Source: Bacteroidota bacterium
Lineage (GTDB): Bacteria > Bacteroidota > Bacteroidia > Flavobacteriales > Flavobacteriaceae
Direction: 5' to 3'
NCBI GenBank assembly: GCA_024279425.1
Contig: JAJRRO010000133.1
Span: 84,759 to 148,758, forward strand
Length of the DNA stretch: 64,000 bases
This document shows positions 19,849 to 27,121 of the stretch, piece by piece. The notes under the pieces are model-generated. The model was not told the DNA's origin. It saw nothing but the letters and a program-made list of their open reading frames with translations, and made no database searches. The position numbers and the translations under genes are program-made. How positions within the stretch are numbered: position 1 is the first letter of the stretch; every line of letters starts with the position of its first letter.

Positions 19849-19957
19849 AACGGTATGTTTAAATTCAGTCGTAATATAAAGATTAATACTAAAATAACGC
19901 ATATATGCGTCCTATATATTATTGAGATAAGGGGAATTTTAGCATGTGGGGAACACT

Positions 19958-20155
19958 ATGCTAAAAATGGTCGGGGAAAATATAAGAAAGTTAAGGACAG
20001 ACAAAGGACTTTCACAGCTACAGCTTGCCATTGACTGCGACATCCCAAAATCACAGATAGGCAGGATAGAACGTGCAGAGATAAATACCACCATACTCAC
20101 ACTTGAAAAGATAGCAAAAGCATTGAATGTAAGGATTACGGAACTTTTTGAATAA
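19958..20155 (+). CDS. XRE-family transcriptional regulator
   Basis: A 65-residue helix-turn-helix protein (start at the ATG at 19958; a GTG at 19946 and an ATG at 19967 are alternatives). The whole protein is one HTH domain: NIRKLRTDKGLSQLQLAIDC, then the recognition-helix region IPKSQIGRIERAE and the closing LEKIAKALNVRITELFE. It is probably a DNA-binding repressor acting locally. It stands divergently from the small lipoprotein gene and may regulate the shared intergenic region. No partner toxin is evident next to it. Confidence 0.85.
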   Translation: MLKMVGENIRKLRTDKGLSQLQLAIDCDIPKSQIGRIERAEINTTILTLEKIAKALNVRITELFE

Positions 20156-20239
20156 AAAGATAAGTCTTTAAACCTAAAATTAATCAAGTATTTTAAAGGT
20201 CTGTCGGATTTATAACTCGGACGAAAAAAACTAAGCACT

Positions 20240-20345
20240 CTTCGAGTAGACAGCCCCGCCCCTAAGTAGGAACGGACTGCACCTCTCACACCACCGTACG
20301 CATGGGTAGTATAAGAAGGTTTGCCAAATGGAAGTTTGCACCCAT
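20240..20345 (-). pseudogene. Group II intron 3' fragment
   Basis: On the minus strand, ACCCATGCGTACGGTGGTGT, then GAGAGGTGCAGTCC and finally GGGGCTGTCTACTCGA resemble the 3' end of group II introns (a TACGGTGGTGTGAGAGG block followed by CTACTCGA). It is in the reverse order to the 5' fragment at 18450-18635 for a single intron on this strand, so the two are separate remnants. The surrounding 20156-20457 holds no gene that I can support. Confidence 0.5.
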
Positions 20346-20405
20346 GTGGCCACCAGTACGTTCGCGACCATTAAAAATCCACTAGATTTGTAAAAAACAT
20401 AGTCC

Positions 20406-20431
20406 GTATAAACCATATATATGGTTTATAC
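20406..20431. repeat. 26-bp perfect palindrome
   Basis: Half-site GTATAAACCATAT followed exactly by its reverse complement, ending 26 bp before the ATG of the next gene. It could be an operator for a dimeric regulator or a cruciform/hairpin. The sequence just after it (CAATTGTTGTGTATAACC) resembles the start of the neighbouring 205-residue cassette (ACAAAACGTTGTACCTAA). Confidence 0.7.
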
Positions 20432-20457
20432 AATTGTTGTGTATAACCAACCCATAG

Positions 20458-21045
20458 ATGAATAATTTAGTGCCAATTATTGCAATTCTAATTTCATTGA
20501 TTATTGCTTTTCTATTTTATTTTAAAGTAAAAAAGAAAAAGAAAGTAAACAAGTGGGATATTTTAGCCAATTATGTTTCGACTATTGTTTCCATTGTTAT
20601 TGGAGCCATGATAAGTATTCTAATATTTAATTATCAAGAGAAAAAGACTGATGAGCGTGAATTGACCGAATTGAAAATAAACATTGAAGCTGAGCTGTCT
20701 GATATTCAAAGAGTGCTAAGTTCTGGCGATGTTCTTATTATAAATAAGTTGTCTTTTTTAATAACTTACGTAGAACCTATTATTATTGGCGAATGTGCTA
20801 AGAGTGGATTGTTTAATTCAAAAGACGTTGAAAATTTATTACATCTTTCGAGAAAGATAAAATTTTATAATGTCCAGGTTGAATATCTCTTAAATATTAT
20901 TCAAAAAGAAGAAAATCCTTCATTTACAATATTATTACAAAATTGCAATAAAAATATGGAGACAAGTAGGACGCAGATTCTTAAGGATATTTCACAAATA
21001 GTATCTCATCTTGATTTGAAATTATCTGAATCAAGGAATAACTAA
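20458..21045 (+). CDS. Two-helix membrane protein with cytoplasmic coiled domain
   Basis: A 195-residue protein. The first helix is at about residues 4-22, a short basic stretch follows (KVKKKKKVNK), and the second helix is at about 37-58. A 135-residue charged, helical domain rich in Glu, Leu, Ile and Ser then follows. No enzymatic motif is visible. By layout it is a small inner-membrane protein with a soluble domain. It is framed by the 26-bp palindrome on the left and repeat copy 3 on the right, so it forms a third cassette-like unit. Some phage-defence effectors share this layout, but nothing specific supports that here. Confidence 0.65.
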   Translation: MNNLVPIIAILISLIIAFLFYFKVKKKKKVNKWDILANYVSTIVSIVIGAMISILIFNYQEKKTDERELTELKINIEAELSDIQRVLSSGDVLIINKLSFLITYVEPIIIGECAKSGLFNSKDVENLLHLSRKIKFYNVQVEYLLNIIQKEENPSFTILLQNCNKNMETSRTQILKDISQIVSHLDLKLSESRNN

Positions 21046-21059
21046 AAAGGCTACTCACA

Positions 21060-21180
21060 ACACGGGTAACCGTGGTACAAGCCCCTGATTTTGATAGGAC
21101 CGAATCCATTTAAGCACCTCTAACTGGGCTTTTTTTAAGCGCATTGGTGCTGTGGCCAGCCACAAAATAGAAGATATTTA
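21060..21180 (+). repeat. Cassette-like repeat, copy 3
   Basis: Third copy: CGGGTAACCGTGGTACAAGC (from 21063), a T7 run (near 21130-21136), GCGCATTGGTGCTGTGGCCA and the CACAAAATAGAAGATATTTA tail shared with copy 1. It begins about 15 bp after the stop of the two-helix membrane protein. From here to 21332 I see nothing else except AT-rich DNA. Confidence 0.75.
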
Positions 21181-21332
21181 GCTAAGAACAGTAAAATGGA
21201 TTGTAATCCACACAGTAAACCTAACCCCCTGGTCATTATATAAAACGATGGTTTTTCTTTGGTACCCCGTCAATTACCTGGCAATCAAGATTTTATATAA
21301 TATTTTTCTTATATATTCTAAATCATTTAATA

Positions 21333-21426
21333 TTATTTGAGTTGTTCATAGGCATCCTTTACTTTCTGTACGGTACTGGGGCTGGCACCTGATAGTTTAG
21401 CTGTGTTTCGAAAAGATTGACCTTAT
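21333..21426 (-). pseudogene. C-terminal fragment of a serine resolvase
   Basis: On the minus strand an open stretch reads GQSFRNTAKLSGASPSTVQK followed by VKDAYEQLK and a stop. It closely parallels the C-terminal helix-turn-helix of the intact resolvase next to it (GQSLRNTAKLCDVSLGTVQK), and a stop codon directly precedes it. It is a second, partial copy of the DNA-binding tail, and its longer ending may be the ancestral one. Confidence 0.6.
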
Positions 21427-21560
21427 TGAGCCAGAATATAGGTGTCTTTAATGTATGCCACCTAAAAATTACAGAAAGAGATTGCTTAACTCTGCACCAT
21501 TCCCTGCAATTGAGCTTGTAATCTTTATTGTTTGTATTGTAATTTATGGGATTCCTTGAT

Positions 21561-22139
21561 TTACAATAACACTTTAACCTTCTGCACCGTCCCAAGACTG
21601 ACATCACAAAGTTTAGCTGTATTGCGTAAAGATTGCCCTTCCTTCAAACGTTTGATTACTTTGGGGTACTTTGCCAGAACTTCATCCTTGGACTCCTTGG
21701 AACCCCTTACACGGCCTTTATAAACACCTTTGACCTTTGCCAGTTCTATACCTTCCCGCTGACGTTCCAGCATCGTGTTGCGTTCCATCTCGGCAATATT
21801 GGCCAGTACACTTATGATGAGTTTGAAAGCTGGATTGGGCTTCTTATCAATCAAGGATTCAATGCCAAGGTTATCGACTTTAAGAACTATATGGTTGTCA
21901 TCGAAATGTTTCAAGGTCGTAAGTATGTCCAATAAGTTCCTGCCGAGTCTATCAATGGCATGTACACTTACATAGGTTAATCCTGTGGTGTCCAAAAGTT
22001 CCTTTCCCTTTGGTCTCTCATCAAAAGGTATGGAACCACTACATATATCTATGTAAAGCTTTTCGTCTGGGTGCTGTTTTATAAGCTGTCTTTCAAGTTT
22101 CTGGTCTGGTGTACTTATTCTGATATATCTTGCTTTCAT
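21561..22139 (-). CDS. Small serine recombinase (resolvase/invertase type)
   Basis: A 192-residue site-specific recombinase. The ATG at 22139 is chosen; a TTG two codons upstream is possible. The catalytic serine is Ser9 (RYIRIST), and the conserved HAIDRLGRN carries the active-site arginines. A helix with AEMERNTMLERQREGIELAK follows, as in resolvases, and a C-terminal helix-turn-helix binds DNA (about residues 150-190). It probably resolves or inverts DNA within the element. ArdA is encoded just upstream on the same strand, 36 bp away. Confidence 0.9.
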   Translation of the reverse strand: MKARYIRISTPDQKLERQLIKQHPDEKLYIDICSGSIPFDERPKGKELLDTTGLTYVSVHAIDRLGRNLLDILTTLKHFDDNHIVLKVDNLGIESLIDKKPNPAFKLIISVLANIAEMERNTMLERQREGIELAKVKGVYKGRVRGSKESKDEVLAKYPKVIKRLKEGQSLRNTAKLCDVSLGTVQKVKVLL

Positions 22140-22175
22140 ATTCAAATGATAAAGCTCTCACAAGAGGGCGTATAT

Positions 22176-22700
22176 TTAAAGGTTCCTGAAATAATGGTTG
22201 TTGCTATCCGAATAGTCGAACATTATATCCCTTGATGTACTTTCCCAGTCGATATGAATATAATCGCGAAGGTTTTCTGGCAGTTCCCCGCAATCCTCCA
22301 ATAGGTTCTGGACAAATTCGATATCGCTGGTAAACTCCCCTGCATAAGCTTCTTCAACTTTTTTGATTACCTCGTCAATTTCCTCATCATTATAGCCCAT
22401 GCAATCCAGATAAGCTTCTATGACTTCTTCATCATAGACAGAATTCTCTATTGTTTCCAGAATCTCAAAAATATTGTTGGAAATATGGCATTCGGAAATA
22501 AGACCTAAAGAGATTATAAGCCTAGAGGCTTCATAGTCCTGAAACATATATTCGGGGTCATCCTCATCTTTGTGAAGTTCCCTAATGTCATTGTAAAAAT
22601 CGCTTAGATTTGAGTAATTGGAAAGGTCAATCCATTTGCCAAAAAGACTTCCTTCGTTGTACTTTTTGTAAGTACCCGCATAAACGTTTAAATTTGTCAT
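22176..22700 (-). CDS. ardA: ArdA-type antirestriction protein
   Basis: A 174-residue acidic protein matching the ArdA family of DNA mimics that block type I restriction enzymes. Family signatures are NVYAGTYKKYNEGSLFGKWI near the start, a central acidic stretch (AYLDCMGYNDEEIDE) and IDWESTSRDIMFDYSD with HYFRNL at the end. The many Asp and Glu residues mimic the DNA backbone. ArdA is typical of plasmids and integrative elements and would protect the island on entry. It is encoded with the small serine recombinase. Confidence 0.9.
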   Translation of the reverse strand: MTNLNVYAGTYKKYNEGSLFGKWIDLSNYSNLSDFYNDIRELHKDEDDPEYMFQDYEASRLIISLGLISECHISNNIFEILETIENSVYDEEVIEAYLDCMGYNDEEIDEVIKKVEEAYAGEFTSDIEFVQNLLEDCGELPENLRDYIHIDWESTSRDIMFDYSDSNNHYFRNL

Positions 22701-22738
22701 GTCAAGAATATTAATTTGCGTTAACGTTTTTGATTTTT

Positions 22739-22773
22739 AGCCTTGTGGAGTTCCAGTCCACAGGGCTTTTTTT
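22739..22773 (+). terminator. Plus-strand hairpin terminator upstream of ardA
   Basis: An 11-bp stem starting AGCCTTGTGGA (22739-22749), a 7-nt loop, then TCCACAGGGCT and a run of seven T. It works only on the plus strand, yet no plus-strand gene lies just before it. It may insulate the integrase from rightward transcription. The remaining DNA to 23031 has no gene that I can support. Confidence 0.6.
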
Positions 22774-23031
22774 ATCTGAAATAAAGATCCGAAGAATATT
22801 TTACTAGATCAAATTTAGGGTGGGTGTATTTGATACTTTTCGATCAACTGCAAGTTCCATCGTTCAAGTGCTCAAATGTGTGTCACGGATAGGGCATGGT
22901 CTAACATTGGTATTGTTTTATACTACCAGTTCAATTTAATGTCCTATTAAAGCTTTACACTAGACTTAAGTTAGACTCATTATTTAAATGATGAATTGGA
23001 AGGAGTCTATGTGATAGGGGGGATTAACCTA

Positions 23032-24744
23032 TTATTTATTCTTAAGAAATCCAAATGGTTTTTTCACCAAGTTATAATCAAACGTTTGCACATCCGAATA
23101 CTTACTAAACTCCGTTTTCATCCTATGATATATCTTTAATGGTTGTTTTCCGAAGTCTTTCAAAAAGTACTCCTTTTTGGTGCCTAAATCCAATGCACCA
23201 TAATATCTTGACCCAATCATAAATTCCATTGGGGGTATAGGTATATTGAACTCTATTTTTATTTTTAGAGGTACTGCGGGGTAATCAATGGTTATTCTTT
23301 TAATGTACTTTGCCACCATTGCTGTTTTTTCGTCAAAAGGGAAGTTTTCTATTATGGTTTTTTTATTTTCCTCATGTACTTTGTTTTGTACTATTTTATT
23401 CATGCTAATATCAAAGTGCTCTTTTTTGTAGGGGTCTGATAAATCTATCCATTGCTCGAACAAATTGGATTTAAAGTCATTTTCTAGTTCTAGTAGTACC
23501 CTATTACCATTTTCCAACTTTTCTAGTTCGATAGCCATTTCCTTTAGTTTTTCATCGGTTTTATAAGCTTGGTTATCTATCCTTTTTTTCTCGGCCATAT
23601 ACATTTCTAAATCTCCATCCTTAACATATAGCTGATAGTTTCTCTTTGTTTCCTTCTTTAACTGTTCTTGCTTCCCTAAGTGATACGTCTGTTTTTTTTT
23701 AAGTATTCTCTTTTGTTCTATATTCCCCCCTGCCTGATATGTTTTTTTGGCTTGTTCGTATAGTTCTTTACCAAGGAGTATTTTCTCAAAAACAAGCTTA
23801 TCTATTGCCCAAGCTCTTACGGCTTTACTTCCACATTTTGGTATACCCCTATTTACTTCGCTCAAGCACCTGTAGTAAGAATGCCTGTGTCTTTGTGAAA
23901 CGGTGTACCGTGTACCACATTTAGCACAAAACATAACCTCATTTAAAATATACTTTTTTGATTTACCTCCTGGTTTTTTGTACCTCTTGCCAATACTTTC
24001 AATTACATTATCTTGTATATTCTTATCGATTATCTCGGGTACATGTATAGGCAAATCTTTGTGCCTTGCTCTTCCTGAATAGGTTTTATTATAAATCATG
24101 TACCTAATGGTTGCAGGAGTCCAAACGATGTTATATCGTGTATCTATACCCAATTCGTTAAGATGGTTAGCTATCCGTATATAACCATAGCCTTTTTGAT
24201 ATAGTTCAAATATTAGTTTAACCGTTTTAGCCTTATTCTTATGTATTTTCCATTTCCCTTTTTTGTTGGTAGTATATCCATAGGGGGTGATACCATGGGG
24301 AATTCCGTCCATTGCGTTCCGTCTTAGTACGGTTTTGATTTTCTTAGCTGTTATCCTTGCAAAGTGTGCATCCATGCCAGCCTTTATAGTATAAAATAAA
24401 TAGGTGTTTTCATCCCTAAAATCAGTTTCTACCCCATTATCGTACAGTAAAGCCCCTGTATCCCTTAGAAGGTTGGCAAATGTATGCCATGCTATTTCAT
24501 TTCGTGCCACTCGGGAACTATCCCAAATGAATACGCCTGTTATTTCCTTGTTTTCAATAGCTTTTAAGAGTTTAGCAAATTGGGGACGTTGCTCCTCACC
24601 CTTTTGACCGCTAATAATGCCCTCATCATAAAATTTATATTCCATTTTCTTATCAAGGGCGAACTCTTGACCAAGTAACTTTTGCTCTTTAAGACTTTTT
24701 TCCTTTTTCCTGTCCCTACTCTTGCGGATATATACTGCTAACAT
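23032..24744 (-). CDS. Large serine recombinase (island integrase)
   Basis: A 570-residue large serine recombinase that integrates and excises the island. The N-terminal catalytic domain has Ser9 (YIRKSRDR), SSRVARNE and the following helix. A recombinase domain comes next (GITPYGYTTNKKGKWKIHKN, about 150-260), then a zinc beta-ribbon with CAKCGTRY and YYRCLSE...CGS cysteines (about 275-320), and a coiled-coil motif-containing C-terminus. It starts 25 bp from attR, the usual place for such integrases. Its target is the receptor gene and its sites are described as attL and attR. A separate directionality factor is not obvious. Confidence 0.95.
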   Translation of the reverse strand: MLAVYIRKSRDRKKEKSLKEQKLLGQEFALDKKMEYKFYDEGIISGQKGEEQRPQFAKLLKAIENKEITGVFIWDSSRVARNEIAWHTFANLLRDTGALLYDNGVETDFRDENTYLFYTIKAGMDAHFARITAKKIKTVLRRNAMDGIPHGITPYGYTTNKKGKWKIHKNKAKTVKLIFELYQKGYGYIRIANHLNELGIDTRYNIVWTPATIRYMIYNKTYSGRARHKDLPIHVPEIIDKNIQDNVIESIGKRYKKPGGKSKKYILNEVMFCAKCGTRYTVSQRHRHSYYRCLSEVNRGIPKCGSKAVRAWAIDKLVFEKILLGKELYEQAKKTYQAGGNIEQKRILKKKQTYHLGKQEQLKKETKRNYQLYVKDGDLEMYMAEKKRIDNQAYKTDEKLKEMAIELEKLENGNRVLLELENDFKSNLFEQWIDLSDPYKKEHFDISMNKIVQNKVHEENKKTIIENFPFDEKTAMVAKYIKRITIDYPAVPLKIKIEFNIPIPPMEFMIGSRYYGALDLGTKKEYFLKDFGKQPLKIYHRMKTEFSKYSDVQTFDYNLVKKPFGFLKNK

Positions 24745-24768
24745 AGATTTTGCAATAAAAACATAAAG

Positions 24769-24796
24769 TTACAAAATTCATATTAGTAACCCCAGT
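24769..24796. other. attR of the integrated island
   Basis: The 15-bp arm TTACAAAATTCATAT (24769-24783), 5-bp spacer TAGTA and core ACCCCAGT (24789-24796). The arm is the exact reverse complement of the attL arm. Right of the core the receptor gene resumes. In the integrated state the receptor fragment reads WNHWGY and stops at a TAA inside attR. Confidence 0.88.
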
Positions 24797-25321
24797 GGTT
24801 CCATTGAGGCCGACCATCAAACAATTTATTCATCGGCATGCCATTAATAAGCACTTTACCATTTTGGGAATCATATCCTTTTACCCTAAAGAATGCCTGG
24901 CCGAAATCGAACGCCGCCCGATTCAAAAAAACATCCTTTGTAGCCTGCAATAGCCCCGAAGTAACCGAAAAGTTATTATCATCGGAAAGATCGGCATCCG
25001 TAAGCGTTATTAGATTGTCTGTTTTCTCAAAAGTTACATCTCTTTCAAGCAGAATGATTCCTAAGTCCAAATGTTGATTCTCTAAATTTACCGGTATGTG
25101 CTTGGTAAGAAAGTCTGGGGCCGAAATATTGAGAATATGCTCTCCCACTAGAGTCACCGATATTTCAATATTTCCATTCTTGGCTGCTCGGTTAGAGATT
25201 TGTTCTCCCTCGATAGATAGAATAGCATTTGAAACAGCTTCTTTGGTATGATTGTTCTTTCCTGGGCATTTGAAAATTGGCAAATAAATACCAGAGAAAA
25301 CGAAAAGAAAAAATATCGCAT
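24789..25321 (-). pseudogene. TonB-dependent receptor, N-terminal part (split and frameshifted)
   Basis: This is the missing front of the receptor at 10877-13056. A signal peptide starts at 25321 (MRYFFFSFSLVFICQFSNAQ) in one frame. The following carboxypeptidase-like domain and plug start are in another frame (KEAVSNAILSIEGEQ, then AAFDFGQAFFRVKGYDSQ and LINGMPMNKLFDGRPQWNHW). The frame change lies near 25255-25265, so the gene carries a second defect besides the island. A downstream ATG in the second frame at 25283 would give 166 residues without a signal peptide. Confidence 0.85.
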
Positions 25322-25428
25322 TCTAAAAAATATGGTTAGTATTCTTACTAAAGATATTAAGAATATTTATATTATTGTAGGCTTTTACTTCTTTTTTAAT
25401 GTATTTTAGATTTTAAAGTCGCATTAAA

Positions 25429-26472
25429 ATGATGGTCAGGGTTTTATTTTTATCTCTATGTATTCCTATTCTAGGGCTTGCCCAACAAGAAAGAAAAGTC
25501 AAATTAAGAACCATCGCGTTTTATAATGTTGAAAATTTATTTGATATTGAAAATGATTCCTTGACGTTTGACGATGATCGTACCCCTGAGGGGAAAGATG
25601 GCTGGACTGAAGAAAGGTATTTGCAAAAGGTTAATAACATTTCCAAGGTCCTTTCGGAAATCGGTTCAAATACTTCCCAAACCTCCCCTGATATAATAGG
25701 TCTTTGCGAAGTCGAAAATAAAAGAGTACTTGAAGATTTGGTAAATCACCCGAACCTTCAATACAAAAATTACGGTATTGTTCACTTTGATTCCCCGGAT
25801 GAGCGTGGTATCGACGTCGCTCTTATTTATAAGAAAAATGTCTTTCTCCCAACCTCATCAATCAGTCATAGATTGTTACTGCAAAACGAAGAAGGTGAAC
25901 GGGATTACACTAGGGATCAACTGGTCGTAGCGGGTTTATTGGACCAAGAACACATTCATTTTATTGTAAACCATTGGCCTTCGCGAAGCGGTGGTGAAGC
26001 TCGAAGCAAGCCAAACAGATTGGCAGCCGCCAAATTAAACAAAAGAATAATCGACTCGATACTTAAGTCAGATCCATCGGCCAAGATTATAAGCATGGGC
26101 GACTTAAATGATGACCCTAAAGATGACAGTCTTAAAAAAGTATTGAAAACCAAAGGAAAGAAGCAAGATATTGAAGGCCAAGAGCTCTACAATCCCATGG
26201 AGAAGCTTTATAAAAAAGGTGTTGGGTCCTTGGCATACAGAGACAAATGGAATCTTTTTGACCAGATATATTTTACGGCCAACCTTTTGGAAAATGATGG
26301 AAAATCCTATCATTTTTGGAAAGTAGGTGTTTTCACCCCGCCCTATTTGTTTTCAAAAAAAGGAAGATATAAAGGGTATCCTTTTAGAACCTATGCAGGA
26401 GGTAACTATACGGGAGGGTATAGCGACCATTTTCCAGTGTTTTTATATTTGATAAAAGAAGTGCCCTACTAG
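25429..26472 (+). CDS. Secreted endonuclease/exonuclease/phosphatase family protein
   Basis: A 347-residue exported EEP-fold phosphodiesterase. A signal peptide (about residues 1-19, ending GLAQQ) is followed by the family motifs FYNVENLFD near the start, IIGLCEVEN, VNHWPSRSGGE (catalytic His), SMGDLNDDP and, near the C-terminus, YSDHFPVF (catalytic His-Asp). Enzymes of this kind cut DNA, RNA or phosphodiesters outside the cytoplasm. The neighbouring DUF5689/lamin-tail lipoprotein and TonB receptor form a common flavobacterial locus with it, suggesting nucleic acid or phosphate scavenging. It is divergent from the receptor gene. Confidence 0.9.
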   Translation: MMVRVLFLSLCIPILGLAQQERKVKLRTIAFYNVENLFDIENDSLTFDDDRTPEGKDGWTEERYLQKVNNISKVLSEIGSNTSQTSPDIIGLCEVENKRVLEDLVNHPNLQYKNYGIVHFDSPDERGIDVALIYKKNVFLPTSSISHRLLLQNEEGERDYTRDQLVVAGLLDQEHIHFIVNHWPSRSGGEARSKPNRLAAAKLNKRIIDSILKSDPSAKIISMGDLNDDPKDDSLKKVLKTKGKKQDIEGQELYNPMEKLYKKGVGSLAYRDKWNLFDQIYFTANLLENDGKSYHFWKVGVFTPPYLFSKKGRYKGYPFRTYAGGNYTGGYSDHFPVFLYLIKEVPY

Positions 26473-26474
26473 AA

Positions 26475-27077
26475 CTATTGGGGGGTTGTAACTTTAATGT
26501 TTCTCCATTTTACCCTAATTCCTCCACCAGAGTGAATTTGTAATGCAATGGATCCTTCACCTTCTCCAATTTTAGAATCGGTTATCGTTACCATTTGAGT
26601 ACCATTGAGCCAAGAAGTCAAGGTGTCACCATTCAATTTGATTTTCATTTGGTTCCATTCCCCCATTTTTAAGGCTTTGTCTTTTTCGGGATCGGGCTTT
26701 ATTAACCAACCACGACCATAAGACTCATATACCCCACCGGTATCATGCCCTGGAGGAGCAACTTCTACCTGCCAACCACTTATCTTAGTACCATCAATGG
26801 TCGAACGGATAAAGACCCCACTATTGCCGTTTGCTTCTTGTTTAAATTCAAGTGTAAGTGTAAAATCCTTGTAATGCTCATTGGTGCCCAGATATCCATA
26901 TTCTGCGTCAGGGCCACTTTCACATACCAATAACCCATCTTCTACAAACCATTTTTCAGTCCCATAAATGGTCCAACCTGTAAGGTCTTCACCATTGAAC
27001 AATGATTTTTCCTGTGCGAAAACCGCCGAAGTTGAAATTAGAAATACTCCTAGTACTGCTATGAAAAGGTTCTTCAT
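26475..27077 (-). CDS. Exported DUF1080 (3-keto-disaccharide hydrolase-type) protein
   Basis: A 200-residue exported protein with a signal peptide (residues 1-21) and one concanavalin-like DUF1080 domain. Family signatures are LFNGEDLTGWTIYGTEKWFV near the start, GNSGVFIRSTIDG in the middle and GEGSIALQIHSGGGIRVKWR near the end. DUF1080 proteins include 3-keto-glucoside hydrolases of polysaccharide pathways, though the substrate here is unknown. It ends 3 bp after the end of the convergent endonuclease gene. Confidence 0.88.
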   Translation of the reverse strand: MKNLFIAVLGVFLISTSAVFAQEKSLFNGEDLTGWTIYGTEKWFVEDGLLVCESGPDAEYGYLGTNEHYKDFTLTLEFKQEANGNSGVFIRSTIDGTKISGWQVEVAPPGHDTGGVYESYGRGWLIKPDPEKDKALKMGEWNQMKIKLNGDTLTSWLNGTQMVTITDSKIGEGEGSIALQIHSGGGIRVKWRNIKVTTPQ

Positions 27078-27121
27078 GTTTTTTGAATTAAATTGTATAT
27101 GAATTGCGAATAAAAGCTTTA

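Larger units (their letters stand above)
13049..24796. mobile_element. Serine-integrase genomic island inserted in a TonB receptor gene
   Basis: An island of about 11.74 kb bounded by the 8-bp core ACCCCAGT at 13049-13056 and 24789-24796. The large serine integrase at the right end starts 25 bp from attR. Removing one core copy and everything between fuses the receptor halves in frame (codons for WNHWGGLNDV). The two internal ends joined give a 48-bp attP with perfect 15-bp inverted arms. Cargo includes small membrane proteins, a polymerase-like protein, an alarmone synthetase, a resolvase, ArdA and repeats. No conjugation gene is visible, so transfer would depend on other elements. Confidence 0.9.

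Noticed and set aside
18323-21180. CRISPR array from the three repeats
   Set aside because: Only three copies, 100-120 bp long, separated by whole genes, and without a cas gene.
23032-24744. Transposon rather than site-specific island
   Set aside because: The ends are not inverted terminal repeats of a transposase target; the core is shared with the receptor gene and the integrase is a large serine recombinase.
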